NCBI RefSeq assembly: GCF_008831285.2
Contig: NC_045139.1
Location: forward strand, 18,706,354 to 18,770,353
DNA: 64,000 nt
Source of the DNA: Nymphaea colorata
Taxonomy: Eukaryota; Streptophyta; Magnoliopsida; Nymphaeales; Nymphaeaceae
Direction: 5' to 3'
The notes below the pieces were generated by a model. It was given only the letters and a program-made list of their open reading frames with translations, ran no database searches and was not told the origin of the DNA. Below are positions 39,382-53,000 of the stretch, piece by piece (the first letter of the stretch is position 1; the number at the start of each line of letters is the position of its first letter). A program made the position numbers and the translations under genes.

Positions 39382-41036
39382 AAATAACAAAATTTGATAC
39401 ATGGCTCTATGAAGAGCACATCATTGACATAGTGTTAATCCTTGAGGGGATTGATGCAAATGGGAGTTAGTAAGCAGCCGGTCTCTATTTCAAATCTTAG
39501 TCAGTCTTTATTTCAAATCTTAGTGATGTTAAATGAAATACTCCCCTTATTCACCCAATATGTAATGTTACATTTTTTTTTATTGCTGTCGATGTAATTG
39601 CACAAAAATAGAGAGATTCAAAATCAAACATAATTTCATGTCTGCGGTTCATGGGAAACAAGAAATTCCATTTGGTCTAACTTATTTAGACATTAAACCT
39701 GTCTAGTTCATTTCTCATTCAAAATTCCAAATCAGTTTTCTCGTATTAGGAAGCAAACACGAGAAAATGAGTGACAATTTTTAGTTGGTACCCAGCATGT
39801 CCAATTACAGGTTTAAAAGAACGAAAGTTTCTAAACATCTAAAGTCTCAGTATTGCATTGTTCGCCGAGAATGACACAGATCTTAGTAAACAGCAACATA
39901 TGTGATTGAAAATTTTACTAGAATGATCTCTACCATTGAAAGAACCTTTCATACTAAGAACCAAAACTGTCGTTTCTCTAAGATATTCGTAAATTTATCC
40001 TCCATTTTGCTCTTTAAAAGCAAACTTGGGGAAAAAAAGGTCTCTTTGCTGGCAGCAAAAACGAAAGGAACAATGGAAACACAATTGGTTTAAAATAATT
40101 TAACTTATTTGGAAAATATCATGTTGTTATTGCTCATTTTAGCAGGCTTTCTAAGACGAATTTTTAATTTTTCATTGAACATTTTTTTTACTTCTATATA
40201 ATTTTGTTTCATGTAATTTCCCTACAATGGAATATATTAATATTACACATTCCAGACAGGGCCATCAAAATGGACGATACAAACAACTGGGAGAAATGCA
40301 TGCTTAGTCATCGTTATAAGCACCGAAGTAATCGCGTTATTTTCAACATGTTTCAAAATTTTCGGCTGAAAGAGGAGATGCTTACTTTGTATCGGATATT
40401 TATCGGTGAAAAAGGCGTTATTTATCATATTTTCTAACAGATCTTTCATGAAATAAATGCATTTTTTTGAAAGACCTAAAAAACCAGAGGAAAAAGCAAT
40501 TTGATTTTATCACGTTAAATTGGCTGCGTGATGGTTTTCTTTTTCAAGCTATCGTCAGCCCAAAGCGTAGTATTTCAATTTATTACGATAGAACAGTTAC
40601 CGTTATTTATGTATTTTTAAAACTCTTCGCGGTCAAGTTTTCCAAAAGGCGAGGATATTATGGTCATTGAGGGAAGTATAAAATCGGCCTCCAATTTTTT
40701 TCCTCCGATCGCCGAGTCGGTGGTTCGGGAATCCTTCCTACATTTCCTAATTTTTCGATTTCCCGCAATTTCGAGAAAATTTCTTCTCTTCGATTTTCTG
40801 CTTCTTCCTCACCTCCTATATCATTTCCTAGTTTCTAATTTTCGACGGATCCGTTTCCTCTCAATTTTTTTCCGGGAACCCTAATGCGCTAGTAGTCTTG
40901 GTTTTCCTCTGGTTCGAGCACGTAATTCCAAGATGAATCGAGTTTCTCATTTCTCTTTTTCCATAAAAGTTGATTTAGACGCGACTTTCGGGTTCGTTCG
41001 TTGTTTGATCTGAGGAAACTTGGATTTGGCGTCTCC
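39382..41036. other. Spacer and 5' region of the EH-domain gene
   Basis: AT-rich spacer without a supported gene. From about 40700 the sequence becomes CT-rich with TTTCCTC and TTCTTC runs, as expected for the promoter and 5' untranslated region of the following gene. Confidence 0.4.
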
Positions 41037-44000
41037 ATGGCTCGTCCACCCCAGGCACCCAACATGGACGTGTTCGACGCGTACTTCCGGCGGGCTGATT
41101 TGGATCAGGATGGGAGGATTAGCGGCAATGAGGCGGTCGCATTTTTTCAGGGGTCGAATCTTTCAAAGCAGGTTCTTGCACAGGTAGGCTTTTGAGAAGA
41201 TTGCGGAATTTCCATCTTGTCGCTGAGTTTTCTTGGTTCTCATCTAAGTTCGGGGCCCGGGACTGTTGGTAATTGGAATTCTCGTTTACAGATTTGAATT
41301 GTTTGGTTAACATTTACTTGGAGTTTGCTTTCTCTACTGTGGAATAATTTGAAGCTTCTTGTTCTGTTTGCTGGTTGCGTTAGATTTCTGCTTTTTAGTT
41401 TCTCTGTCGGACAGCTGGACATCTGATTTGATCGGATATGAATTAGGTCTGTTTGTTGATTTTTCTGTTTCTGCCTGTGGGATGTCTAGTTTTCAAATCA
41501 TATATGCAAAACCCTGGCAGAGTTAGTGCTCGTTATTGTGTTTAAGTGGCTAAGGTTTCTTTTCTAATAAGATGTGTTGTTTAGCCCACAACATGTCAGT
41601 GAAAGATATTGCCAAGTTGAACTCCTGGCGCTGTTAATAGCACCTTATAGGCCACATTCAGATCATTTTAGCTAATTATGTTAGGTAGTTGGAAATTCTG
41701 CTGGAGATGAATTACGGAGCTCAATCATTTGCCAACTGAATTATTGTGTGATACCTAGGAGTATAACATAAACTGAGCCAAGCCTGATCGAGTATGAAAA
41801 AGCGCAGGATTAAGCTTAACTTGGATAAGCTTGAGCAGTGAAATGACATTTGACACAGTATGCTTATGGGGGTGTTCAAGACTATAGTCACATATATCGT
41901 TTTTGGGTTTTAAACGGTGAGGTTTTTCTCGGGTATAATACGGTGAGTTGTTTTTCTTGCAAAAGAAAGCAAAAAAGGGTAAATTTTAAAAAATTAATAA
42001 ATAACCCTGAAAGAGTAAATTAGTTTTTTTTTATCATTAGTCCCCTGGTAGTTACATAAGTATAATGTGAGGCACTTCTGTGGTAGCTTAAAGCCTTAAA
42101 TTACCTGTTACTGCGAGGCTGAGACTAGCTCCTCTCTATTCTTTGCAGAAGCAACGTCCTTCCTGTTCACCCAATACAAGTATGTCGGTGTTTTCATGGT
42201 TGCTTTTGTCAAAGTAACATATATTTACTTTACCATTTGATTAATTATACTAATTACAAAGTACAAACAAATGAAGAACAATAAGCACAGACTAGATAAA
42301 CTTACCTTCTTAGATGCAGCAGAAATCAAGGTCGACCCACGCAGTTCCCAAATTCTCTCCATCGCAGGCTGAAGGCAGTCCAAGGCCCCAAGCCTCAATG
42401 GTTTTCCCTCAAATCGATTATGAAACCTAGCTTCGCCTCTTCCCCTCCCAAAAACTCATGGCCTCTTAAACTCTCTGATATAACTGTCTCTAAAATAATG
42501 AGGGTTTCCTTCTTTCTGTTTTAACATTAAAACATTTGAATTTTACTGTCATGCCACCGTTACAAAATTTCAAATGAAGTATAAATAAGATGCGTAATGA
42601 ACATGATTTTATCACGTTTTTTCGCGTCTTCTTTAATGTGCCAATTTTTAAAAAAATACGCAATATTTAGCAGTTTTTTTTTTGTTAAATATGTATTTCA
42701 CATTTTTATCGTGTTTTTTCCAAAAAGACACGATATATGTGTCTATGGTTCAAATCCAAAGAATAAAGCCTGAGGGAAAACCTCGTAACAGCAACAAAGT
42801 TGTGATGAGAGCTATGCATGATTAACATGTACTTAATAATAAACCTATTTGAGCTTGACGAGTGTTAGGGGAGCTATTTGCTTGATCTTGACTTGTCTTT
42901 ATGCTAGTAAACCCTGAGTGGACTGAAAGTTCGTTGACCTTTTGTTTAAAAAATACTGAAATAGTACCCATCATAGTGGTTAGATGAAACCTACTTCACA
43001 GGGATGCAGCAGTGGAGCTGAGGATTCATGAACTTTTATATAATTACATGACGCACATGCAACGTTAGTGAGCTAGGATGGATAATCAAGGTATCATAAG
43101 AGATCAAACCTTGTACTGTCTTCTGTCCAGGCTCTTTGAATGTCAGAAATTAAGAGCAGTAAGCCACAACTCATATGCCAAATGCAGCATCATTTTGGTG
43201 AAATCCCATCAGCATACTCATGTATTTCCTTTTGTTGTTTCCTTTGTAGCTTTGGAAGATTCTTCTAGGAAGCTATCCTGTCTAGCATCGTTGTCTTGGT
43301 TGTCCAAGAAAACATGTACCTCTGTATTCTAGAGTGGTCCCACGTGGCCAAATCGGTCAATGCTGAAGTGCACTAAAGGAATGATTGTGAGACTTCATAG
43401 CTTCTGCTAGTTCCTTGACATCCTTTGTAATATAAACTGACAGCCTCCATGCGATCACCCCTTCATTTCTTCTGCCAGTTCCTTGATATTCTTTTAGGAA
43501 GTAACTCACAGCTTCCATGAGGTCACCCTCTTCAACCAATCTGCCATCATGGCTTCAACATGCAAAAGTGGAACATGCTTGTTTGGAGGCCGTTTGATGT
43601 CAAATCCCATAGCATCCTCCTTTTCAGACTACCGTGAACCTTAGGAAACAGTTTTAGTTCAATATAAGGTAAGCAAACAAATTTTACATGCAGGCTCTTT
43701 AGTCATTAAGTGTCTTCTGTGCACCACTTGGGCACCTTTATACTCGCTATAATTTCTATGTTTCCAGTTTGTAAACAAAATAAAGAGAACTTCGCTTTAT
43801 GTTATTTTCCAAATCTACAATATAGTTAGTCTGTATAAAAGCACATTCAATAATTTTGCTCCACTTGATGTGAATCAGTTTAATTTTATCAGGTTTCTGC
43901 CAGTATTCATGGATTATGCACTCAAAAAGTAATATTTAGATTATGCTTTTGTATGAAATAGATAAGTCCTGTCATACTCACTGTTTTGTGGTAGGCATCT

Positions 44001-47000
44001 GCTTGCTTGTGGGCAGGCTGCCTTTTTTTATCCTTGTTTCAGATGCAATGTTCATGTCATGTAACTGTACTATAATATCTTGCTAACCACCTTGCTAATG
44101 TACTTTCTGCTTCTCTGCAGATATGGATGCATGCTGATCAGAACCGGACTGGTTTTCTTGGTCGTGCAGAGTTCTATAATGCTTTGAGACTTGTGACAGT
44201 AGCACAAAGTGGGCGAGAATTGACCCCAGATATAGTTAAAGCAGCATTATTTGGCCCAGCTGCAGCGAAAATTCCTGCACCTCAGATAAGTCCTGCACCA
44301 GCAGTAACTCCTCAGATGGGTGCTGTTGCATCACCTGTCATGAATTCCATTGCACCAACTGCACTTCAGATGAATGCTGTTACACAGCCTGTGCCTTACC
44401 TAAATTCTGGGTTACAAGTTATGCCTCAAAATCCTGGATTTCGTGGTCCACAACAACAAAATATTCTTATGAACCAACAGTTTCCGCAAACCCTTGACAA
44501 ACAATTTACAAAGCCTCCATCTGCACAAATTCCTCCATCTCCGACACAAGGAATCAATCAAGGAGGCCTTCCAGGTGCTGTAACAGGGCCACGTCCTCCA
44601 ATCTCAAATGCATCAGCTGTTTGGCTTGGTGCTAAGATGGGCAGCACATCCATGGGTGCAGGCACGCAGGTTTTTAATAGAGGAATTGTAGCATCCAGTG
44701 CATCTCTGGATTTAGTTGGGCAAGGGTCATCTGTAGCAGCATCCTCAATATCTTCAAAACCATCTATAGATACAACATTGTCTACATTACAACCATTAAC
44801 TAAGGATCCTAAAGTCCATGTTTCTGGAAATGGGCTCTCTATGGACTCCATGTTTGGTGGGGATGCATTTTCTGCTACTCCATCTCAACCCAGGCAAGAG
44901 ATTGTTCCATCAACTACCTTTGCTGTGACTAATATTTCAAGCTCATCTGCCATTGTCCCAGTTACTTCTTCTGGGGCTCAATCATCATTAAAGCAGGGTC
45001 CTGACACAACCCAGGGTTTTTTGGGAAAGGCAACTGCTGGTGAACATCTCCAGCGAACTTCATCGTTGGTTAAGCCGAACCAGTTTGGTGCACCACAGGC
45101 TGCTCCAGCAGTAACTGGATCTGGAGTTCCTGTCGGCTTTGCTGGTCCTGCTACCAGTCAGGTGCAACATCCCTGGCCAAGCATGACCCAGTCTGACATT
45201 CAAAGGTACAATGCAATCTTCATTGAGGTGGACACTGACCGTGATGGAAAGATTACAGGTGAACAAGCAAGGAATCTGTTCCTCAGTTGGAGGCTGCCGA
45301 GAGGTAAGTACTATTTTTGTGAATGTTATCTCCTACTTGGTCCCCATTTGAAAGCCTGTGAAGCCTTCTTGTGAAGAGCCAGTCTTGGCTTCCATTTCTT
45401 CGAAGACAATGGCATCCACATTGTTGCAGGACAAGTGCTTCTATGTCCTTCTCAAGACGGACATTTCTGTTTCATTTTTTGGGTTTTTTTTTTTTCCTGT
45501 GTGCATGTGTGTGTGAAGTAATGCCCTTTGCTGGACGCATGCATATCCTAGGTTTATGGCTGCCTCCTCTAGGTTTGCTTTAGTAAATCTCATTTAGAAA
45601 AGTGAATCAGTACAGTTCCACTGTAAGATCGTAAATAAAATTTTCTATCTTACTTAAGGTGAGGTGCCTGTGGTTGGGTGCTCATGAATTTGAACATTCT
45701 GCCAACGTGGCATTTCCGTATATGGAATTTGAAAATTTTTTGTACATTGTATTTGATTTTAGTGAGGTGGTGCTCTTACTGTAGCTTACCTCTTGCTTGG
45801 ACCATTTTGTAATTAATATATCCACACTTCTTCCAGGCAACAATCAGGTTGAAGCCTGGATATATTATGGTCTTCTTTCATCACTCCTATACTTATCCCC
45901 ATCTCATGTTTTCTCCAGAGGTGCTGAAGCAGGTCTGGGACTTATCGGATCAGGATAATGACAGCATGCTATCGCTGAAAGAATTCTGTGTGGCATTATA
46001 TTTGATGGAACGTTACAGAGAAGGTCGCCCCCTTCCATCCGTACTCCCGAGCAGCTTAAAGTTTGATGAAGCATTGTTGCCTCCTGTCAGTCAACAAGCC
46101 AGCATGTTTGGTGGCACATCTTGGCGCCCTCAGCATGGTATATTTTGGTTGATGTTTCATTGAGAATGCTTTCTTCAGTTTTTGTGTTTTTGCATCTGTT
46201 GTAGTTGTTTCTTTTCTTTCCTCCTGTTTATCTGTCATTGTCTATGTCAAGTACAGTGGTAGCTGAATTTGGAAATGAATTGTTTTCCCGTAGGTTTCCA
46301 TCAGCAAATGCCTTCAGGTACTCATTCACCTGGTTTGCAAGCTGGAATAAAGTCAGTACAAGATCGTCAAATGCCTTTAGGTGATGTTGCTCGCGTGGGA
46401 CAGCCTTTACCACAAAAGTCTAGGGGCCTGGTGTCAGAGAAACACCTTGTCAACCAGCTGAATCTGGAGGAACAACACTTAAATTCAAAATTGCAGGAGG
46501 CAACAAATTCTGAGAAGAAGGTCTTTTGTTTAGTTATGTTGATGATTTGGATTCTTTCCACAGTTCTGCTACACAATGTTGTTTTGTTATGATCCTTTGT
46601 TCTGTACTCATGCTTGGTGCGACTTGGCTTTTACAAGTTTACCTTTAGTAGATTTGTCCAAACATACGGCTGTCGAGCTTCAAGGGTGTTAAAATAGGGA
46701 TCTTATATTGGAAGGAGTGGTGCAGAAGACAAGTTTAGCTAGGAGGTGGCTCAACAGTCACCAGTGATGTCTTTCACTTCCCCTTATGCATTTATGATAA
46801 TTTGTGGGGTGGGGTGGAGGTGGGAGAGAAAGGAAGATGTTAGGGACAACTATGAGAAAATAGTTTCTATAGACAATAATTAACTTTTAGCAATCATTAA
46901 TGAATGACAGTAGCTCAAGTACTGCAATAAATTAATGGCATTTTTAGCATTTCACAACTACAAATTTACAGAGTAATTCTCGAATGACAAGCAGATAATC

Positions 47001-50000
47001 AAGATTGATTATACTACTGAAATGTTTCATAAGGTTATTGTCATAAGCTACCCATTAATAATAAATTTCTTACTTTTTTTTACTATGAAATTAGACTCGG
47101 TTAAATTTGAGAATGTTAAGTTCTGGATGAAATAAACATGGGTGCTGTTTTGACTGTTGTTGGTCTCTTTTTCTTGACCATATTGCAGTGGCTTCTGAAG
47201 CCATGCCTAATCTCAGTAGTGTCAGCATGGATGTGGCCTTCATATTTAAGTTTCTGAGTGCTCAGATGCTCCCAAACAAGTTCTGAACTCTGAATACAGG
47301 ACCAGTTTTCATTACCTGGAATTGGATTATGCTTCTCTAGCTGTTAGTCTTTGCTTCTGTGGTTGGTTAGTAATTATCATTTTATTTGTGTGTTATTTGT
47401 GTGTCGTTATTAAAGAAGCTTCTTTAGTTTTCAGAAAATTTGTTGCCTAATCAGTAAGCAGATGTCTTGTCTGTGGGGGTAATCTTTGAGTGGTTAAACC
47501 TTATCCTCTTGAGATAACAGATTATGTTGCTTTGAAATTGACTGTAGTCTGTGTGCATGTGTATGTGTGTCGGGTAATATTTCTACTTGTACACCATTTG
47601 CATGTACTCAGTTTCTCTGAACTAGATCTTTGAACTGTTAGGTTGAGGGGTTGGAGAAGGAGATACTTGATTCTAAAGAGAAGATAGAGTATTACCGGAC
47701 CAAAATGCAAGAGCTGGTTAGTTGTTTCTCCTGTTGGTGCTTTGTTATTTCATATATTAACAATTTTTTCACATTGGACATGATTTCATGCTTCCTTTTC
47801 TTCATCTTTTGTTGTATTTCATGTTTGTGTTATGTCAATGCATACATGGTTATCTTTTATTTGGCTTGCTATGTCCTTCATCATAGACTATCAATGTCTC
47901 CATGCATGTACCTCTTGCTGGGTTACTGTGTATCTTTTCTGGTTCTTTCCACACGGCCTTCACGTTTCCTGTTTGTGAGGAAGTGTGGTGGGGGATGTTC
48001 AACAGTATCTCCTTCGTTATCTGAATGTAATATTCAATGCAGTCATATGCTATTATACCATCATGTGCAATAAAAAAATTCTCTTGTATATATTTTGAAA
48101 CAGGTCTTATACAAAAGCAGATGTGATAATCGGTTGAATGAGATCACGGAAAGGGCATCTGCTGACAGAAATGAGGTATTCTGCTGTAATTGTCTTCCTT
48201 TTGTGTATTAGGAAGACCAAATTGATTTGAGAAAACAACAGTAGCATGCTTGCTCTTCCCTTTGTCGTTTGTTATGGTACACTGCATGGTTGGTGTTGTA
48301 AAAGTGCAGTTTAAGTGAATCAGTTTGTTCGGATGGATCAGTTTTCATTTTATCATTTTGAATTCTGTAGTGAGGCATGTTTGGAATTGTAAAATGAGCT
48401 TTGTTTGTGCACACAAACAAAAAGTTAGTCCTGAATTTTCTGTTGTGGTTAGTTTGGTGGGATATTCTGACTTTTTCCTTCATCCTAGATGGTCGTGCAG
48501 TTGAAGCATAATGGTGCTGTACTATTGGATAAGTTAAAAGATAGTACGTGATGTCGTTAACTTCTCCTACCTGATATTGCCTTCAGAATCTGAGAGTGCA
48601 TTGTAGCTTTTGTAAGCATGGTTACTGGCCAACGCATAGGCGACTTAGTATTTCAGTCACCAATACATCATTTGTCTAGTACTATGTATCTGTGATTTTA
48701 TTGGTATTGAATCAAGGTGCAAATAATATACCTTTGTGTTTTCATATCGAAATAATCAATATACATAGGGAAAAGCTGTTTGTGGTTTATCCATGTTATG
48801 GGAGGGCTGTGACCCTGAATTTAGACTGGCTTTTGTAGGACCTCCTCATTTGCTTTTGGAAATGTTTCCTCTCTCTCTTTTTGCCTTTGCATTTTAATGC
48901 TGAGGGCATGCCCCTACTTATATCCTTTTTATGGTTTTAAAATAATCTGTTCTCCTGTTCTCTATTACATGTCAACACCACCTTAGCAGAATCCTCTGCC
49001 TATCTTGAGCTCATGTCCTCTTTGGAAGTGAGAATAAGCATTTCAAGGATGTTTGCTTAGTGATTCTGCTCCCCATTTTGGCAATGTTGGTCAAGTGTTT
49101 CTACATGGATGCATAATTGCTTTGATTACCAGGCATTCACTAGCTGAATAAGAAACTATGATACCACCCAGGAACCACATATGAAGAAGATAACAGTTCA
49201 TGCATGCTTGTCCATGGGCATACATGTTTGTGTGAACTTGCACTTTAAGTTCTTCATTTTCTAACTTTTTGAATGAGTTTTTCTTGGAGCAGGAATGAAT
49301 AACATTATACACATTTTGAGTAGAATATGTCCCTTTGTCTTGGATGCTACAAACCCAGTCCATAAATTGCGTGCTGCCAAAGTATATGTCCAATGTCACT
49401 AACATTTTTCGAAATTGCTTGTTTTGGATGGTGGTTGGGGCGGAGTAGAGTTAGTAATGCTTGGGATAACACTTTTCTGGATGATAAAATTTGCTACTAA
49501 CTGCTTTAAATTGTCAGTTTGTATAAAGATTAGTTTTTTGTTCATGCTAAATATCATTAATCATTGCTGGTGTATTTTTTTCATTTTCTTTTATAACTAA
49601 GTTGTGCTTTTGACAAACAAAATTTTCAGGTTGAATCATTAGCCAAGAAATATGAAGAGAAGTATAAGCAAGTTGGTGAAATTGCCTCTAAGTTAGCTGT
49701 GGAAGATGCTACATTCCGTGACATTCAAGTGAGTTGTGTTATGATCTACTGGTTATTTATGGCTCCTGAGAATGTCTGTTTTTTCACATATCCCTTAGAG
49801 TTATGGCTACTGAAAATGCCTTTTATTTCATGCGTTCCCACACTTCCATGCCTCTTATTGCATCCAACACTTGAATTTTCATGTAGGAGAGAAAATTGGA
49901 ATTGTTCAATGCAATTGTAAAAATGGAACAAGGTGGAAGTGCTGATGGCTTGCTTCAGGTAGACCTTTTTTTTTGTTCAGACCGCAAATCCTTGAAGATT

Positions 50001-53000
50001 GTTCTGGTGATGTGATAATGTTCAAATGGTGGTGTCTTCAGGTACGCGTAGATAGGATACAGTCAGATCTTGAGGGGTTAGTTAAAGCTTTGAATGACCG
50101 ATGCAAGCACCATGGTTTGCAATTGAAAGCTACTGCATTGGTAGAGCTTCCATATGGTAAACTGATGAGACCATTGTTATTCCATTTTTTTTGTTCTTGA
50201 CTTGTATGAAACTTTTTGGGCATCTATTATAGCATATAGAATACTGGTTACTCTGGTGAGGAACATAATCCATCAGTTAATTTACTTGACATTGTGACGC
50301 AAATATGTCCTTATTTGTTGCAGAACAAAAAAAAGTGGTCTCTGTGAGATTTCTTTTGTAAGCATAGTCGTGCTGAATGAGCATGAAACAGGATTACATT
50401 TAAAACTTTTTTTGCTGTTCTAGGGGTTTGAGATCATATTAGAAAGCATCATTCACTAGATGAAACCAGAAGGGAACTTTTGTGAGCTTCTCAAAAACAA
50501 GTGAAGAAGCATGTTTAGAAGCTTTTCTAATTTTAATATATGATGCTACGTAGAAATGTTATTGAGTTGATTTATTAAGAACATGATAAATTCTGAAGGT
50601 GTGAAAATGTTACTCCTTTCAGGCATAGGTACGCAGATACTTTTATAAATATTCTTTGCCCATTAAGTGATTAAACTGCTTTAAAATGCTTCTGTTGACT
50701 TTTTGCCTTTCACGTCCTGTGTAGATGTGTCAAAAAGTCAAGTTATATTTAGTAGTTCCAAATAGTTGGTGTCTTGGTGAACTTCAGGAGAACCTCTTTA
50801 CATGATTGGAAAGAGCAAGTGTTCATCGACTGCAGTCAAACTTGAGTATCTGATGCTGGGAGTTTTGCCTTTTCAGTCATCTGGACTTGTTGTGCAGTGA
50901 TGGCTGACGAGCACTTCCTTTTTGTTAATGGAAATTTTCTTTAAGCCTTGAACCGGGAGTTTCAACTTTTCGGTCATGTGGACTTGTGCAATGATGGCTG
51001 ATGACCATTTCCTTTTTGTTAATGGAAATTTTTCTTTAGGTCTAATGCACATCTGTGTATCTTACCTTCACTTGATATTGAGAACTGTCATTTGCTGCAT
51101 GTTTTGTTTTTGCTGGATCATGAAAAGCTCTCTCATATGCAATCCTTTTTTCTTTCAAGGCTGGCAACCTGGAATTCAGATTGGGGCTGTTGAATGGGAT
51201 GATGATTGGGATAAGTTTGAAGATGAAGGTAAACTATCAACTTTTGTCTATTTTTCCAGTTCGTAGTTTTAAACAGAGAATGACAATTCAAATTTCCCAA
51301 CTGGGAGGTCAAATGCATGCATCAGCACTTCTATGCTAGAAATGTTCTCTCCTGTATGTGCATGACTTTATGCACATGAGCGTTTTGTACACTTGGAGTG
51401 TACAGCATAGATTAATGCCCCAAAACAACTGTTCCTGGGTTGAAATACCTATGTGTAGTCAAGCTTATGCATTTTTTAGCTGCCGCTGGGGGAAGCCTTT
51501 TTCCTCTCATGCTTCCTTTCTTTTCTTATCACTGCTTCACTACCAGCACAGCATAGCTACTGCTGAAACCAACATCCTAGTAGGCCATTGATTTCATGTA
51601 GGCAAAGTTATTTGTACTTCCTAGTGTGCCCTGAACTGGTAAAATTTGTGTCAGATTGAAAGTTTTGCCCAATTTTCCTAAACAAAGGGAAGAAATGCAT
51701 GTAGGAGTTAGACACAGCAGCCTGAGTCCCTGACAAATCCTCTGAATAACCATTAGCTATCATCTTTGCAGGATTCACAGTTGTGCAAGAACTGACAGTT
51801 GAAGCGGAGAAAGTGCCTAGTGCAAAGCCCAAACCTCCTAGTGTTTGGAATGAGAAAACTGTCAGCCGTGATGCATTCTCTGTTGAATCATCCTCAAACA
51901 TTGACAATTCAGTGGACAAGCCCTCTATTACTGGTGAACATGTAGCTGAAGGTGGATCTCCTCATGCTCAAAATGAATACGAATTTACAAATGGTGGACC
52001 TGTAAGTCCTGCAAAAAGTGGACGTGGCAGTCCACCTCGAGAGCTTCCTCCTGCACAGTTTGACAAGGGCATCAGTTTGGATTCCTTTGCCAGTTTCAAG
52101 GAAAGCCAGAGGTATGTTTCATGTCAGTCTAATAGTGCACGTAATGTGTTCATCTGTTCAGATTTGACCACCGTTTTGAAACTTGAAGTTCACATTCAAA
52201 CATCACAGTTCGTCTTTCTTCAAGGCTGACGTGCAGTTATGATCTTCTCTTAAATGATATTTGTCCATGTCATTTTGTTCAATTTTTATTAGTTACCAGA
52301 TTCAGTATACAATCCAGAAAAAATTATGATGTGCAATCTTGCTTAAAGTTGTTTCAGTATGAGGCAGTGCCGAGCATGTGTTTTCTAGTTTTGAAGCCTT
52401 TAATCTGTTTGGGTTTTGGCTTCTGTTCTGGAATCCAAACTCTGATGTGGAATAAGGACCATGTTGTGGAGCCTTGAGTGTGAAATGAAGTTATGGTATA
52501 TTCCGGATGGTAATTTGTGGATTTGCTTCACATGTTGTAGTGAGCATGCTGTCAGTGAGCCTAGCCATTCTGACCAGAAGTTTGATGAACCTTCCTGGGG
52601 TGCAACCTTCAGTGATACAAATGATGATGTTGACTCTGTCTGGGGCTTTAATGCTGTCAGCTCTAAGGTGAGCTCTTTCTAAGATAATTATAAGGGTTCA
52701 TATTTTATTGTGTGCTTAATGCTTGCTTTGCACCAGCTTCTGATGAATCTGGTACTTGGTCAGAGGTTCTTCTTCTAGTTCTGTGATCTGGGTGTCTTAT
52801 ATAAAAAAAACATGAATATAAAGGAAAATGTTGTTTTAGAGGGAAAATTTGACTTAGCCATGAATCCTGAACCCATTGGTAGTGATTATCCTTTTTGTGG
52901 CTGTTGGTCACAATCATGATTAATAGTGACAAGTTTACAGGTCCTTAGCATTCATAGGAGGCATTGAAGACTCTAGATTACGAATGTTTTCTGTGTTACA

